A model generated the notes under the pieces. The model saw only the letters and a program-made list of their open reading frames with translations. It was not told where the DNA came from and ran no database searches. Both the position numbers and the translations under genes were made by a program. 64,000 nt of DNA. Source: DATAUD01 sp036501665 (lineage in GTDB: Bacteria > Verrucomicrobiota > Verrucomicrobiia > Limisphaerales > Palsa-1400). Location: the NCBI GenBank assembly GCA_036501665.1, contig DASXZW010000104.1, forward strand, positions 1 to 64,000, written 5' to 3'. This document shows positions 44,918-53,443 of the stretch, piece after piece (within the stretch, counting starts at the first letter, position 1; each line of letters starts with the position of its first letter).

Positions 44918-45658
44918 TTACCTACCTTCCACCGTCAATAGATGAGTGCGTTTCTTGAGTGTGCGCAGTGTCGCAAAAATCACGAAGCCGCCCACGAAAA
45001 CGATAAACCATCCAACGTCGATTTTAAACCGCCGCTCCGTGATGGAATCGCCAACGAGATCAAGAAGGAAAAAGGCGGAAATGATCATGAAAAATGCGTT
45101 GTATTCCCGTTGCAACACAGTGCGCCAGCAAAATGGCACCGGCGAAGGCTTCCATCCGCGAAACCTTGGAATGAATGCGGGCGTGGCAGCGGCCCACTGT
45201 TCAAAAAGCTCCCCAAACCGGCCACGAAGGAATGCTTCCTCCGCCAGCATGATCCTCTCGTAATACAGAGCGTAAAAACACGTCAGAAGCAGGACGAGCC
45301 ACCAGACGTGCAACTCCATCGTTAACCCCAGAAAGATGATATAATTTCCGACGTAGAGCGGGTGGCGAACCAAAGAGTACAAACCTGTCGTTGTCAACGT
45401 ATTGGCCGCCTGCTCGCGGGTGTTTCGGCCGGAAGTCCCAATTGGCGCGCGCCCAACGATCATGATTCTCACGAATAATCCAAAAAACGAAATCATCATG
45501 CAACCGGCCTGCCAGATTTCATTGACCGTATGACTTTGGTCCAGGTAACTCGTCGAAGCCAGGCAGATCAAAAAAATAGGCAAAATTGCCAGCGGAAGAT
45601 AGCTTCGGTATTTAAAAAGCCACGCGCCCGAAGATTCAAGTTGATCGCGTAAGGCCAT
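44918..45658 (-). CDS. Isoprenylcysteine-methyltransferase-like membrane enzyme
   Basis: This 246-residue integral membrane protein carries the ICMT/phospholipid-methyltransferase block TTGLYSLVRHPLYVGNYIIF followed by LYYERIMLAEEAFLRGRFGE. The 'RHP.Y' and 'E..fL...FG..F..W' pieces form the SAM-binding C-terminal site in this family. About six helices are predicted. Bacterial members methylate small membrane molecules whose identity is rarely known. The gene is read away from the RND operon; the promoters of the two share a 200-base AT-rich gap. Confidence 0.82.
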   Translation of the reverse strand: MALRDQLESSGAWLFKYRSYLPLAILPIFLICLASTSYLDQSHTVNEIWQAGCMMISFFGLFVRIMIVGRAPIGTSGRNTREQAANTLTTTGLYSLVRHPLYVGNYIIFLGLTMELHVWWLVLLLTCFYALYYERIMLAEEAFLRGRFGELFEQWAAATPAFIPRFRGWKPSPVPFCWRTVLQREYNAFFMIISAFFLLDLVGDSITERRFKIDVGWFIVFVGGFVIFATLRTLKKRTHLLTVEGR

Positions 45659-45752
45659 TAGGTTGTGTCGTATTGTTTAGCAGCAAAGTCAATTTCATCT
45701 GCAATGGGTTGTAATATACAAAACTATCTTCAGGTCGGTAAATAATTTCTCT

Positions 45753-45768
45753 ATGACAGTATTGTCAT
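45753..45768. promoter_or_regulatory. 16-base dyad, operator candidate for the RND operon
   Basis: ATGACAGTATTGTCAT has six-base perfect arms around GTAT. It stands 90 bases before the start of the outer-membrane channel gene in an AT-rich gap. Its form is that of a TetR- or MarR-like repressor site, common before efflux operons. No such regulator gene is visible next to the operon. Confidence 0.4.
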
Positions 45769-45858
45769 CTTATAGACCTTTCGACGCTTATTTGAATACT
45801 GTTATATGCAGAAAGGCGGAGTTCAAATGCTCAGCCGCGCCGCTGAAGGTGAACCGCA

Positions 45859-47280
45859 ATGAAGATCAAAAAGTTTGTCTTTACAGTGCAAGTTGCCGGG
45901 TTGCTGACCGGTTGCGTCCATTACCAACCGCAGCCGCTTTCACCCAAAGAGACTGCCGATCGCCTTGAGTCCAGGCGGCTTGACGATCTTGAACTCAAAA
46001 AATTCCTCGAACAAAACGATGGGCACGATTTTGCAAATTGGCCGAAAAAAAGTTGGGATTTACAGGATCTTACCCTCGTTGCCTTTAATTTTCATCCGAG
46101 CCTGGAAGTTGCCCGCGCGCAATGGCTCGTGGCCTCAGCCGGCCTTAGGACGGCGGGTGCCAGACTGAATCCATCTGTCAGTGTCGCGCCCGGCTATGAT
46201 TCCCAAATTCCCGGCAATTTCAGTCCTTGGATCGTCCCGGTGACTTTTGATCTGCCGATTGAAACCGCTGGAAAACGCGCCAAACGAATCGCAGAAGCTG
46301 AAAAAAATTCCGAGGCGGCCCGTTGGAATTTTGCTTCCGCCGCCTGGCAAATTCGTGTCCACGTCCGCTCCAGTCTGTTGGATTTAAAAATTGCGGAACG
46401 CCGCGCAGGGTTGCTGCAAAAGGAGTTTTCCGCCCAAAAACGAATCTCTGAATTGTTGCAACAACGCCTGGCCGCAGGATTGATCACGCGGCCCGATGTG
46501 ACGATTGCGGAAATTGCCCTGAACAAAACGCAACTTGATCTAAGCGATGCGAAATCGCGCCAGGCCGAGGCCCATGCACGGCTGGCGGAATCTCTCGGGT
46601 TAAGCGAAGCCGCGCTCGACGGGGAAGAGTTCACGTTTGATTTTTCCAAGACGGACTTCCAGGCGCTGACGTCGATTGACGCGCGCCGAATTGCTCTCCA
46701 AACGCGCCCGGACATTCTGGCGGCGCTGGCGGATTATGCGGCGACGGAAGCGGAACTGCGCCTGCAAATCGCAAAGCAGTATCCCGACCTGCATCTGGGG
46801 CCTGGATACATTTGGAACAACGGCAACGCCGGCGACAGTCAATGGACTCTCGGAGCAACGCTCGAATTGCCGATCCTGGACCAAAATCAGGGGCCGATTG
46901 CCGAGGCCGAAGCGCGACGTCATTTGGCAGCGGCAAAATTCGTCGAGTTGCAATCGCAAATTATTGGCGACATAGACCGCGCCGTTGCCGAGTTTCGAGT
47001 CGCGGGCGAACAGTTGGAGAACGGGAAGGAATTGCTTCTCAACGAACAGAAGCAGCAGAAATCCGCCGAAGCGCAGCTTGCAGCCGGTTCCGGAGATCAG
47101 CTCGATCTGGTGAATGCCCAACTGGAATTGAGTAACGCGTCCCTGACCCAACTCGATAACGAAGCAAAACTTCAGGCGGCGCTGGGCGCGCTCGAGGATG
47201 CGCTGCAGCGCCCCGCGGACTCCCTCTCGACAGTCATTGAAAAAATGTCCGCTATGGTCCCCCAACCATTTCATAAATGA
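45859..47280 (+). CDS. Outer-membrane efflux channel, TolC/CusC-like lipoprotein
   Basis: The 473-residue protein has a lipoprotein signal (KKFVFTVQVAGLLTGC; lipobox LTGC). Two long helical repeats follow, typical of the OEP family (SLEVARAQWLVASAGLRTAG, AGKRAKRIAEAEKNSEAARW, DLKIAERRAGLLQKEFSAQK). It forms the outer-membrane tunnel of the tripartite pump. Its stop overlaps the adaptor gene start by ATGA, so the three pump genes form one operon. The strict order channel-adaptor-pump without a regulator is noteworthy. Confidence 0.9.
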   Translation: MKIKKFVFTVQVAGLLTGCVHYQPQPLSPKETADRLESRRLDDLELKKFLEQNDGHDFANWPKKSWDLQDLTLVAFNFHPSLEVARAQWLVASAGLRTAGARLNPSVSVAPGYDSQIPGNFSPWIVPVTFDLPIETAGKRAKRIAEAEKNSEAARWNFASAAWQIRVHVRSSLLDLKIAERRAGLLQKEFSAQKRISELLQQRLAAGLITRPDVTIAEIALNKTQLDLSDAKSRQAEAHARLAESLGLSEAALDGEEFTFDFSKTDFQALTSIDARRIALQTRPDILAALADYAATEAELRLQIAKQYPDLHLGPGYIWNNGNAGDSQWTLGATLELPILDQNQGPIAEAEARRHLAAAKFVELQSQIIGDIDRAVAEFRVAGEQLENGKELLLNEQKQQKSAEAQLAAGSGDQLDLVNAQLELSNASLTQLDNEAKLQAALGALEDALQRPADSLSTVIEKMSAMVPQPFHK

Positions 47281-48329
47281 ACGCGAAACAAATCCTGTCG
47301 GGGTTGATCTTCATTTCAATTGCGGCGCTGGGAATTTTCGCCATTGCAAGACATCGCAGCACGGCGACTGAGCCTTCTGAAAGCGACGACGCCCCAACGC
47401 AGACCGTCGTCACAGTTCAAACAGGCGCGCTCAAGATCGCGACTTTGCATCGTTACGTCCAGGGCTACGGAACAGTCGGCCCCGCGCCGGCAACGACCAA
47501 CGCCCCCTCCGCCGACGCAGTTCTTTCGGCGTCTGTCGCGGGAGTCATCACTAAAGTTGCCGTCGTCCAGGGGCAGCATGTGGAAAAAGGAGACTTGCTG
47601 ATGGAATTGAATTCTGGGACGGCGACGGTGGAATACGCCACGCAACAACTGCAACGCCAGAAATCTTTGTACGCGCAGCAAAATACTTCCTTGAAGAATC
47701 TTCAGGATGCCGAGTTGCAGTTGGCCTTGTTGCGCGTCACTTCGCCATTGTCAGGCACGGTGACCCACCTCAACGTGCGAGCCGGTCAGGCTGTGGATTT
47801 GACCACCGCGGTTGCGGAAGTAATCGACCTTGACCGCCTCGCTGTAAATGCTGAAATTCCGGTGACGGACGCTGCCGAATTGAAACCGGGCGAACCAGTC
47901 GAGATTTTGACTGAGCCTCCTGTCAATACGGAGATTTCCTTCATCAGCCCGGACGTTAATGCCAGCAACGCCACGGTCTTGGTGCGAGCGTTGGTGAACG
48001 CCGGCAGCGCCTTGCGTCCCGGGCAATTCGTCATTTTGCGCGCAGTGACCGCTGTTCATACGAATGTTCTTGCGGCCCCCGCCGAATGCGTCGTGACCGA
48101 CGACGATGGCAAAAGCTTTATCGCGCTGATAAAAGGCGATGAAGCCGCGAGGACGCCCGTCCAAACTGGCTTGCGCGAGGAGGGTTTGGTGGAAATCAGC
48201 GCTCCGGAGCTTAAATCCGGCGATGTTGTTGCGACTGTCGGCGCTTACGGATTGCCGGAAAAGACCAAAATAATTGTGCAAACCAACTCCGTTGATGCGG
48301 CGCCCGCCGATTCGGCCAAAGCCCAATGA
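47277..48329 (+). CDS. RND periplasmic adaptor (membrane-fusion protein)
   Basis: This 350-residue protein has an N-terminal anchor (SGLIFISIAALGIFAIAR). A lipoyl/barrel-sandwich half follows (ASVAGVITKVAVVQGQHVEK), then a short hairpin (TVEYATQQLQRQKSLYAQQN) and the second lipoyl half (LRVTSPLSGTVTHLNVRAGQ). It ends in the beta-barrel and membrane-proximal parts. It joins the pump to the outer-membrane channel. Four-base overlaps on both sides. Confidence 0.92.
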   Translation: MNAKQILSGLIFISIAALGIFAIARHRSTATEPSESDDAPTQTVVTVQTGALKIATLHRYVQGYGTVGPAPATTNAPSADAVLSASVAGVITKVAVVQGQHVEKGDLLMELNSGTATVEYATQQLQRQKSLYAQQNTSLKNLQDAELQLALLRVTSPLSGTVTHLNVRAGQAVDLTTAVAEVIDLDRLAVNAEIPVTDAAELKPGEPVEILTEPPVNTEISFISPDVNASNATVLVRALVNAGSALRPGQFVILRAVTAVHTNVLAAPAECVVTDDDGKSFIALIKGDEAARTPVQTGLREEGLVEISAPELKSGDVVATVGAYGLPEKTKIIVQTNSVDAAPADSAKAQ

Positions 48330-51300
48330 CGCCTCAGAGCAACTCACCCTTGGGGCGATTTGCCACACGAAACGCGCTGTCAATCGTGTTTATTTCCGCC
48401 GCCTTGTGCCTGGCGGGAATTTATTGCGCGCTTCACATGTCGTCTTCGGTGTTTCCGCAAACTAATTTTCCCCGCGTTGTTATTCTAATTGACAACGGCA
48501 TCATGCCCGCCGATGAAATGATGGCGACCGTGACGCGCCCGATTGAAGAGGTGTTGAAGGATATACCGGGCGCAATCACGGTGCGTTCGGCAACCAAACG
48601 CGGGTCGGCGCAAGTGAATGTCTTGTTTAACTGGAGGGTGGATATGGGACAGGCGGAGTTATACGTGCTGGGCCGGCTCTCGCAAATCCGGGGAGAACTT
48701 CCGGCAACAGCCACCACAGAAATCGAACGCGTGACGTTTTCGGCGTTCCCCATCATCGGCATCAGTCTGACAAGCTCCAATCGCAATATCACTTCGCTCT
48801 GGGAGACTGCGAATTACGAATTGAAGCCGCGCTTTCTCCAGATCCCCGGCGTCGCGCGTGTCGAAATCAAAGGCGGACGCGAACCCGAATATCACGTCGA
48901 AGTCGATCCGCTAAAACTGGAGGCTGCCAGCCTCTCTCTCTCTGAAGTCACCGAAGCATTAACAAACAATAACATCTATGCGCCGGCAGGCATGATGGAA
49001 GAGAACTATCATCTCTATCTGACGACCGTGGACGGCCGCGTTCATTCCGCGGAGGATATCGAAAATCTGGTGGTTGCATTTCACAACGGCCATCCATTGC
49101 AAATCAGAGATGTGGCGTCCGTCAAGCGGGGCGCGGAGCCGGTCTTCCAATCCGTGACGGCGCAAGGTCGCGATGCTGTGCTCTTAAATATCCAAAGCCA
49201 GCCGGAAGGCAGCACCCTCGACATTGCCGCGGCGTTGAAAGAGCAATTGCGCCGGCTCCGGCAAGAACTGCCCCCGGACATGCGCCTCGGTTTTTTCTAT
49301 GACCAATCACTGTTCGTGCGTGATTCAGTCAGCAGTGTTTGGGACGCTATTATTTTTGGACTTATTTTATCGGTGCTGATCCTTTTTTGTTTTCTGAAAA
49401 ATTGGGGAAGCGTCTGGACTGCCATCGTCACAATTCCCATCACCGTCCTCATCACACTCGTGGCAATGAAGATGGCCGGCATGAGTTTCAACATGATGAC
49501 ACTGGGCGGCATCGCTGCATCCATCGGCATGGTCATCGACGACGCCATTGTAGTGGTGGAAACGATGTATGTAAAAATCGCCGCCGGACGCCCGCGTTTG
49601 GCGGGAATACAAGAAGCCATCGGCGAGATTCTCAGACCTCTCGTGGCCTCAACGCTGACTCCCGTGGTCGTTTTTATACCGCTCGCGTTCTTAACTGGAA
49701 TTGCCGGAGTATTTTTCCGCGCTCTTGCGCTGACAATGGTGGTCTCGCTGCTCACTTCTCTGGTGCTCGCGCTAACGCTCACTCCGTCGCTTGCGGCCTG
49801 GTTCATCCGCGAGCGAAAAGGTGACGACCGCGAGGTTTCCGCAGACAATTCGGAGGGCGGATTTCTGCTGACGCGAGTCAATCGTCTCTACGAATGGGCG
49901 TTGCGTGTTGCGTTGCGTCTTCGGTGGATCGCACTGCTGGGCTGCCTCGCATTGGCCGTTGGCTCCCTGTCACTTTACCAACATCTCGAAACCGATTTTC
50001 TTCCTGACTTTGACGAAGGCGGTTTCATCATAGATTTCCACTCCCCGCCGGGCACAAGCCTGACCGAAACCTCCCGGCAACTGGATCAGGTGGAAAAGAT
50101 TCTGGCTGCAAATCCCGACATCGAAGGATACTCGCGCCGGCTTGGGGCGGAACTGGGAATGTTTATCACCGAGGCTTATCGCGGAGATTTCGCCGTCAAG
50201 CTCAAGCCGGGCCGCAAACATCCTACGGACGCAGTGATCGCCGCACTTCGCCACACCTTTAACGAACAATTCCCCGCGTTCCACTGGGAATTCCCGGGCA
50301 TCCTGACCGACATGATTGGCGACCTGCAAATGGCCCCGGAACCCATTGAGATCAAACTTTTCTCGCCCGACTTGAAATGGCTGCAAAAAACCGCGCCGCT
50401 GGTGGAAGAAAAAATCAAATCCGTGCATGGCATTGTGGACACTTTCAACGGCCTCACTGAAACTGGACCTTCGTTTAATTTCCGTGTCAATTCCGTTGCT
50501 GCCGCGCAGTTCGGTTTAAGCGTCCAGGACATAGCCAGTACAGTCAATACAGCCTTGCTGGGACAGACCGCGTCGTATGTCCTCGAAGGAGATCGGGTGG
50601 TTAACATCCGCGTCCTTGTAAATCGAGCCAACGTCAACCGCATCGCGACGCTAAAGGAACTGCCCCTTCGCGCGGCCAACGGAAGCATCGTCCGGCTTTC
50701 CCAGGTCGCGGAAATGACCGAAGAACCTAGTCAAGTCGAACTGGACCGGGACGACTTGCGTCAGGACATCGTCGTCACCGCCCGGCTTGAAGGCCGCGAT
50801 TTGGGCAGCGCGATGAAAGAGATTCAAGAAAAACTTTCCAAAATCAACGGTATCCCTCGTGGCGCAATTGAATACGGCGGCCTCTATCAACAACAGCAGG
50901 AATCCTTTCGGAATCTCCTCGCGGTTCTCCTAGCTGCAATTCTGCTTGTATTCATTGTATTGCTGATCGAATTCCGATCTTTCAATGAACCCATTTCGAT
51001 TGTTTTCGGCGCAGTCCTCGCGATGTCCGGCACGATTGTCGCATTGTGGCTGACCGACACATCGCTGAATATTGTGTCGTTCCTCGGCGCAATTATCGGC
51101 GTGGGCATAGTCGCCAAGAACGGCATCCTAATGCTGGACTTCGTCCACCAGTTGGAATCGGAAGGCTCGAATTTGGCCGATGCTTTAGTCAAATCCGGTC
51201 ATCGGCGACTTCGGCCAGTGTTGATGACTTCCTGCGCTGCGGCATTGGGAATGTTGCCATTGGCGTGGGGTGTCGGGTCGGGAGCGGAAATGCTGCGTCC

Positions 51301-51433
51301 ACTGGCCATCGCCGTGATCGGAGCATTGTGCATCTCGGTGCTGCTCTCGCTTTTGGCAACGCCGATGATTTATTTTATCCTGCGAAGGCTCCCAACTGGT
51401 TTCACCAGGCCAGTGGAAACCTCAATGTTGTAA
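48326..51433 (+). CDS. RND efflux pump, AcrB/CzcA superfamily
   Basis: This 1035-residue inner-membrane pump has twelve helices and two large periplasmic loops. In helix 4 the proton-relay pair appears as GMVIDDAIVVVETMYVK, the double-Asp form of drug/organic-compound (HAE-type) pumps rather than the single-Asp of many metal pumps. Other typical blocks are VFPQTNFPRVVILI, TRPIEEVLKDIPGAITVRS, LPDFDEGGFIIDFHSPPGTS and GAIIGVGIVAKNGILMLDFV. The last ten codons (51401-51430) lie inside a copied antisense fragment of the downstream protease gene, so the natural C-terminus has been replaced. The function is probably intact because the tail lies after the last helix. Confidence 0.93.
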   Translation: MTPQSNSPLGRFATRNALSIVFISAALCLAGIYCALHMSSSVFPQTNFPRVVILIDNGIMPADEMMATVTRPIEEVLKDIPGAITVRSATKRGSAQVNVLFNWRVDMGQAELYVLGRLSQIRGELPATATTEIERVTFSAFPIIGISLTSSNRNITSLWETANYELKPRFLQIPGVARVEIKGGREPEYHVEVDPLKLEAASLSLSEVTEALTNNNIYAPAGMMEENYHLYLTTVDGRVHSAEDIENLVVAFHNGHPLQIRDVASVKRGAEPVFQSVTAQGRDAVLLNIQSQPEGSTLDIAAALKEQLRRLRQELPPDMRLGFFYDQSLFVRDSVSSVWDAIIFGLILSVLILFCFLKNWGSVWTAIVTIPITVLITLVAMKMAGMSFNMMTLGGIAASIGMVIDDAIVVVETMYVKIAAGRPRLAGIQEAIGEILRPLVASTLTPVVVFIPLAFLTGIAGVFFRALALTMVVSLLTSLVLALTLTPSLAAWFIRERKGDDREVSADNSEGGFLLTRVNRLYEWALRVALRLRWIALLGCLALAVGSLSLYQHLETDFLPDFDEGGFIIDFHSPPGTSLTETSRQLDQVEKILAANPDIEGYSRRLGAELGMFITEAYRGDFAVKLKPGRKHPTDAVIAALRHTFNEQFPAFHWEFPGILTDMIGDLQMAPEPIEIKLFSPDLKWLQKTAPLVEEKIKSVHGIVDTFNGLTETGPSFNFRVNSVAAAQFGLSVQDIASTVNTALLGQTASYVLEGDRVVNIRVLVNRANVNRIATLKELPLRAANGSIVRLSQVAEMTEEPSQVELDRDDLRQDIVVTARLEGRDLGSAMKEIQEKLSKINGIPRGAIEYGGLYQQQQESFRNLLAVLLAAILLVFIVLLIEFRSFNEPISIVFGAVLAMSGTIVALWLTDTSLNIVSFLGAIIGVGIVAKNGILMLDFVHQLESEGSNLADALVKSGHRRLRPVLMTSCAAALGMLPLAWGVGSGAEMLRPLAIAVIGALCISVLLSLLATPMIYFILRRLPTGFTRPVETSML

Positions 51434-51541
51434 TTTTGGTCGGGAGTTGCGGTCCAATACAGACTGAACCCGCTCGAAGGCGAACTAATTCTTGACCCAA
51501 TGAATAATCGCTGAGCCGTTGCAGTGTGATCGTCAACGATG
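51401..51541 (-). repeat. Copied fragment of the giant protease gene's 3' part
   Basis: About 141 bases match 53553-53693 at roughly 85-90 percent (counted by eye). On the minus strand it encodes RISSPSSGFSLYWTAT and NIEVST, as in the C-terminal domain of the 2326-residue protease. It includes the stop of the RND gene on the plus strand. A second short segment, about 51541-51580, resembles 53410-53448. The order of the two segments is swapped relative to the protease locus. Confidence 0.7.
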
Positions 51542-51683
51542 CGCCTATCGAAAGACAGATCCCTGCTCAGTTTCTCATTGCTTGTTTCACCTTTGGCATC
51601 CCCGGCCCGAACTTGGCTTGACCGCGCTTGCCGTTGAACGAGAGGTTGGATTTCTATTTCACGCTGATACGATTCGCACATTG

Positions 51684-53351
51684 ATGACAAGAAATTTATT
51701 TTGCGGGGCCATTTTGCTGATGCTCCCTGTATTGGGCTGCTGGGCCTCGCCGCCGAGTCCCTCGGGACTTGACCAGAACACAAAGCCACTCGGAGGTGAC
51801 CAGCCCACGGCAGGCGTTACGGCGGGAGGAATGCTGACGATCCCGCCGACCAATTATGTTTGGATTCCCCCCGGTCGATTCACCATGGGCAGCCCCTTGG
51901 CAGAACAACAGCAAGTCAATTCCGAAGGTTGGTTGAACGCGGCGACAGTGACCGAAGTTGAAGGTCCTCAAACCGAGGTGACGCTGACCAAGGGCTTCTA
52001 CATGAGCAAGTATTTTGTCACGCAAGGCGAATATCTGGCGCTCATGGGAGTCAACCCGAGTCACTTTGCCGGCGATTTGAATTGCCCGGTTGAGGCCTGC
52101 GGCTGGTTCAATGCCACTAACTATTGCGGCAAACTCACGGCGCGCGAGCAAAAGGCGGGGCGATTGCCCACAAGCTGGTCTTACCGATTGCCGACCGAGG
52201 CGGAGTGGGAATACGCCTGCCGGGCCGGAACCACCACTCGCTTTAGTTATGGCGATGATCCGGGCTATGCGAAGCTGCCCAATTATGGGTGGTATGACGG
52301 GAACAGCTACACCAGCAATAAGCCGCCGGGAATATTCTACTTTGTGCAAGGCCGTTACTTTGCGACCCGTCCGGTCGGTCAAAAACTGCCAAATCCCTGG
52401 GGACTCTACGACATGCACGGACTTCTCAGCGAATGGTGCCAGGATTGGTTTGGCCCTTTATCTGGAGGCTCAGTGACCGATCCTCAGGGTCCTGCAACCG
52501 GGACGGAACGCGTGATTCGCAATGGAAGCTGGCTGGATGATGCTTATACCCTCCGATCTGCGATGCGCTATAGCACCGAACCGGAAGGCGCCGGTGGGAT
52601 CTACGGGTTTCGAGCGGCGCTTGGCCCAAATCCACCAGTGAAACAAACGCAGGTTGCGACAATACCGCCACCCAAACGCAAGATCATACTTAAGGACGAG
52701 AAAGAGGATTTTAGTTATGGCCTGGGCGCAGCATTGGGAAATCGAATCAGGCGCGGCAACATCGACCTGAACCTGGAAATGTTGATTCAAGCGATTCGGG
52801 ACGCGGCGGCGGGTAAACCCCTCAGAATGAACGAGCAGCAAGCCATGGCGGCCGAAAAGGCATTTGCGGTGGAATCGCGCGTGAAAACGGAAGAGAAGGC
52901 GGCGGCTCTGCTTGAAAAAAACGAAAAAGAAGGCGAAGCGTTTCTCGCGGCAAACAAGAAAAGAGCGGGAATCAAGACCCAGACTTACTTGCTGGAACTC
53001 GGAAAAACCGCCGAAGCGCAATACGAAGTCATCAGGGAAGGCACAGGCCCGCTTCCGGGCACAAACGACATGGTCACTGTCAATTATCGCGGCACTCTGC
53101 TCAATGGCAAAGAGTTCGATAGTTCTGCAAAGCGCGGGCCAAAACCGGCCAAATTTTTTATTCTCTATGGCGTCAAGGGATGGAGAGACGCCTTGCCGAT
53201 GATGAAGGTGGGATCAAAATGGAAAGTATATCTACCCTCCGATCTGGCGTACGGAGATAAAGGAGACCCAAGCGGCCTGGTTGAACCTGGCTCCGCGTTG
53301 ATTTTTGAAATTGAACTGATCGGCACCGAGCCGCGCCGAACCCGACGTTGA
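51684..53351 (+). CDS. SUMF1 (formylglycine-enzyme-like) domain fused to Mip-type FKBP isomerase
   Basis: About 555 residues from the ATG at 51684, which gives a signal or lipoprotein start (RNLFCGAILLMLPVLGC). Residues about 45-315 form a FGE-sulfatase/SUMF1-like domain (WIPPGRFTMGSPLAEQQQVN, GFYMSKYFVTQGEYLALMGV, WSYRLPTEAEWEYACRAGTT, WGLYDMHGLLSEWCQDWFG). Residues about 335-430 are a helical FKBP N-terminal dimerisation region (FSYGLGAALGNRIRRGNIDL). Residues about 440-550 form an FKBP domain (MVTVNYRGTLLNGKEFDSSA, SKWKVYLPSDLAYGDKG). Each half is common, but the fusion is unusual. A role as a secreted peptidyl-prolyl isomerase with a SUMF1-type ligand-binding domain is inferred. No sulfatase is encoded nearby. 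Confidence 0.82.
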   Translation: MTRNLFCGAILLMLPVLGCWASPPSPSGLDQNTKPLGGDQPTAGVTAGGMLTIPPTNYVWIPPGRFTMGSPLAEQQQVNSEGWLNAATVTEVEGPQTEVTLTKGFYMSKYFVTQGEYLALMGVNPSHFAGDLNCPVEACGWFNATNYCGKLTAREQKAGRLPTSWSYRLPTEAEWEYACRAGTTTRFSYGDDPGYAKLPNYGWYDGNSYTSNKPPGIFYFVQGRYFATRPVGQKLPNPWGLYDMHGLLSEWCQDWFGPLSGGSVTDPQGPATGTERVIRNGSWLDDAYTLRSAMRYSTEPEGAGGIYGFRAALGPNPPVKQTQVATIPPPKRKIILKDEKEDFSYGLGAALGNRIRRGNIDLNLEMLIQAIRDAAAGKPLRMNEQQAMAAEKAFAVESRVKTEEKAAALLEKNEKEGEAFLAANKKRAGIKTQTYLLELGKTAEAQYEVIREGTGPLPGTNDMVTVNYRGTLLNGKEFDSSAKRGPKPAKFFILYGVKGWRDALPMMKVGSKWKVYLPSDLAYGDKGDPSGLVEPGSALIFEIELIGTEPRRTRR

Positions 53352-53443
53352 ACCACAAGTTTGGGGAGGGAAATTCATGGCACCCCTCCTCCGGTTTTCA
53401 AAGTTATCCGGCGACCTCGAAAGACAACTCCCAGCTCAGTTCC

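Noticed and set aside
51519..51683. N-terminal 55 codons upstream of the SUMF1-FKBP start
   Set aside because: They precede a proper signal sequence and partly lie in the copied protease segment, so they are probably untranslated.
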